From Chloroflexota bacterium (GTDB lineage: Bacteria > Chloroflexota > Anaerolineae > UBA7937 > B3-Chlor), in contig JAUVXJ010000007.1 in assembly GCA_030603665.1 (NCBI GenBank), positions 62,001-126,000 of the forward strand: 64,000 nt of DNA, written 5' to 3'. Below the pieces are notes generated by a model. It ran no database searches and was not told where the DNA came from. It saw nothing but the letters and a program-made list of their open reading frames with translations. A program made the translations under genes and the position numbers. Of this stretch, positions 62,535 to 64,000 are shown piece by piece (position 1 is the stretch's first letter; each line of letters opens with the position of its first letter).

Positions 62535-63902
62535 GTGCACGAAGAACTTCGCAAGCTACCGAGCGTCGAGAGCGTCCTGCAGAATACTGAGATTCAGCGA
62601 TCCATCGAGGCGAAAGGGCGTCCTCTCGTCGTGGACACAATTAGGCATGTTGTGGAACAGGCGCGCCTCGAGATCGAGACCGGACTGCCGTGTCCGGCCC
62701 TTGAGACGCTCGTGGAGCGGGCGCTGGCGGAGCTTGAGACCAGAGACAGGCCCGATCTGCTTAGCGTCATCAATGGCACAGGAGTCATCATCCATACCAA
62801 CCTCGGCCGTGCCCCGCTGAGTCAAGATTCCAGGACAGCTATGGACCTTGCCGCTCGCGGCTATAGCAACCTCGAATACGACCTGGCTGACGGGTCCCGA
62901 GCTTCGCGCCACCTCCACGCTGAAGACCTGTTGAGGCGCATCACCGGCGCAGGCGCAGGCATGTTGGTCAACAACAATGCGGGGGCCATACTCCTCGCTC
63001 TCACAGCATTGGCCCGCGGCAAGGAAGTGGTTATCTCCCGCGGTCAACTGGTCGAGATCGGTGGAGGCTTCCGAATCCCCGAGGTCATGGCTCAAAGTGG
63101 CGTCCGCCTGGTGGAAGTGGGAACCACCAACCGCACTCACACCCGCGACTACGAGAGCGCCGTGGACGAGGAAACGGCACTCCTGATGCACGTGCACCAT
63201 AGCAATTTCCGGGTTCTCGGTTTCACGCAGCAGGTCTCCTTGATCGAACTGGTGGATGTCGCCGCGCAGCATGGCCTACTCGTGGTTGAAGATCTCGGCA
63301 GCGGAAGCTTGCTGGATACGTCCTCCTTTGGATTATCCCATGAGCCTACGGTGCAAGAAGCGATTGCCCAGGGCGCAGACCTCGTGTGTTTCAGCGGTGA
63401 CAAACTGCTCGGCGGGCCACAGGCGGGGATCATCGTCGGGCGGACAGATCTCGTCACTTGCCTGAAGAGGCACCCTCTCGCCCGCGCTCTGAGAGTGGAC
63501 AAGACGACCATCGCCGGGGTCCAGGCAACACTTCTGCACTACTTGAGGGATGAGGCCACTGACAAGGTACCGGTGTGGCAGATGATCAGCCTAGGTGTGG
63601 AGGAGGTACTGGCAAGAGCCACCTCCTGGGCAGACCGTTTGAGCGGTCTGGGAGTCGAGGCCGAGGTCATCCCGGGCCTCTCCACCGTGGGCGGGGGATC
63701 TCTCCCCGGAGAAACCTTGCCAACCGGCCTGCTAGCCCTTCGCGTTCCCTCCCCTGACGACCTCGCCCATCGCCTGCGAACGGGAGAGCCAGCCGTCGTC
63801 GGCAGGATCGAAGGAGGGCAGTTCATGCTCGACCCGCGCACCGTGCTGCCGTGGGAGGAGCAAGACCTCCTATCCGCTCTGGAACAGGCGCTGCAGAGCT
63901 AA
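62535..63902 (+). CDS. selA: L-seryl-tRNA(Sec) selenium transferase SelA
   Basis: This protein of about 455 residues makes selenocysteinyl-tRNA from seryl-tRNA(Sec) and selenophosphate. SelA hallmarks are ELRKLPSVESVL at the N-terminus, NGTGVIIHTNLGRAPLS, YSNLEYDLADGSR, SRGQLVEIGGGFRIPEV and the Schiff-base Lys (about 290) in FSGDKLLGGPQAG. I set the start at GTG 62535, preceded by GGAAG, because the upstream ATG at 62499 lies within the -10 box. Its presence means the host probably encodes selenoproteins; SelB would be expected next, beyond the window. The last about 100 bases after the stop show nothing definite. Confidence 0.92.
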   Translation: MHEELRKLPSVESVLQNTEIQRSIEAKGRPLVVDTIRHVVEQARLEIETGLPCPALETLVERALAELETRDRPDLLSVINGTGVIIHTNLGRAPLSQDSRTAMDLAARGYSNLEYDLADGSRASRHLHAEDLLRRITGAGAGMLVNNNAGAILLALTALARGKEVVISRGQLVEIGGGFRIPEVMAQSGVRLVEVGTTNRTHTRDYESAVDEETALLMHVHHSNFRVLGFTQQVSLIELVDVAAQHGLLVVEDLGSGSLLDTSSFGLSHEPTVQEAIAQGADLVCFSGDKLLGGPQAGIIVGRTDLVTCLKRHPLARALRVDKTTIAGVQATLLHYLRDEATDKVPVWQMISLGVEEVLARATSWADRLSGLGVEAEVIPGLSTVGGGSLPGETLPTGLLALRVPSPDDLAHRLRTGEPAVVGRIEGGQFMLDPRTVLPWEEQDLLSALEQALQS

Positions 63903-64000
63903 CCACCACACCCGCCGTGCCCTCGAGGTACCTCACCACCGTGATCCAGAAGCACTTCAAGCCAGAGAAGAATGCCTAGTAGCGACCCGAGATCGAATCG

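Overview
The window (about 57-58% GC by eye, dense and mostly operonic) looks like a chromosomal segment of a Chloroflexota bacterium. I infer this from the branched-chain-type substrate-binding lipoprotein with a Val/Lys/Glu-Thr repeat tether after the lipobox, a TIGR01906/DUF1461 membrane protein, a short SigA-type primary sigma factor, tungsten/molybdenum aldehyde:ferredoxin oxidoreductases and a SelA. The phylum call is an inference, not a measurement. No phage, transposase, integrase or CRISPR array is visible.

Region 1 (1-22.2 kb, all + strand) is one long catabolic run, cut at its 5' end. It holds the C-terminus of a xanthine-dehydrogenase-type Mo hydroxylase, a PreA-like dihydropyrimidine-dehydrogenase-type flavoprotein with ferredoxin clusters, a nitrilase-superfamily amidase, two closely related TRZ/ATZ-type amidohydrolases, three class III aminotransferases, two aldehyde:ferredoxin oxidoreductases, an old-yellow-enzyme/dienoyl-CoA-reductase-type flavoenzyme, an IlvD/Edd dehydratase, an M29/NicX-like metalloprotein, a phytoene-desaturase-like FAD enzyme, an O-methyltransferase and a UbiD decarboxylase. 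A perfect 13-bp hairpin closes it. The order hydroxylase, reductase, ring or amide hydrolysis, transaminase, ferredoxin-linked aldehyde oxidation suggests breakdown of an N-containing (hetero)cyclic or amide compound. The real substrate is unknown.

Region 2 (22.2-27.3 kb, - strand) is a GntR/HutC regulator, a DUF1989 protein and a complete ECF transporter (EcfT, fused EcfA-EcfA', S component), with a consensus promoter and repeated operator-like sequences upstream. It is probably an importer linked to nitrogen metabolism.

Region 3 (27.9-41.9 kb) is a second amino-compound locus, mostly on the - strand: LivK-H-M-G-F ABC importer, threonine-synthase-like PLP enzyme, ornithine-cyclodeaminase-like enzyme, class V aminotransferase and M24 peptidase. 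It continues with a + strand class IV (IlvE-like) aminotransferase and a second class V aminotransferase downstream of tRNA-Gly(CCC). A deleted tRNA-Gly copy and a hairpin precede the first class V gene in the same order, and a third class V fragment lies in the livK leader, so a tRNA/aminotransferase unit has been copied and has decayed.

Region 4 (41.9-64 kb) is mostly housekeeping or uncharacterised: histidine kinase, MFS/spermidine-synthase fusion (apparently leaderless), SigA with a separately promoted and terminated leader RNA, Fe-S aldo/keto reductase, Cys-rich small protein, Fpg, radical SAM-HhH protein, prepilin peptidase, two paralogous nucleotidyltransferase-fold proteins, a Roadblock-V4R protein, a frameshifted universal stress protein, a metallophosphoesterase, an APC permease and SelA. 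Many promoters are readable as near-consensus -35/-10 pairs with 17-bp spacers, which gives useful start-site information.
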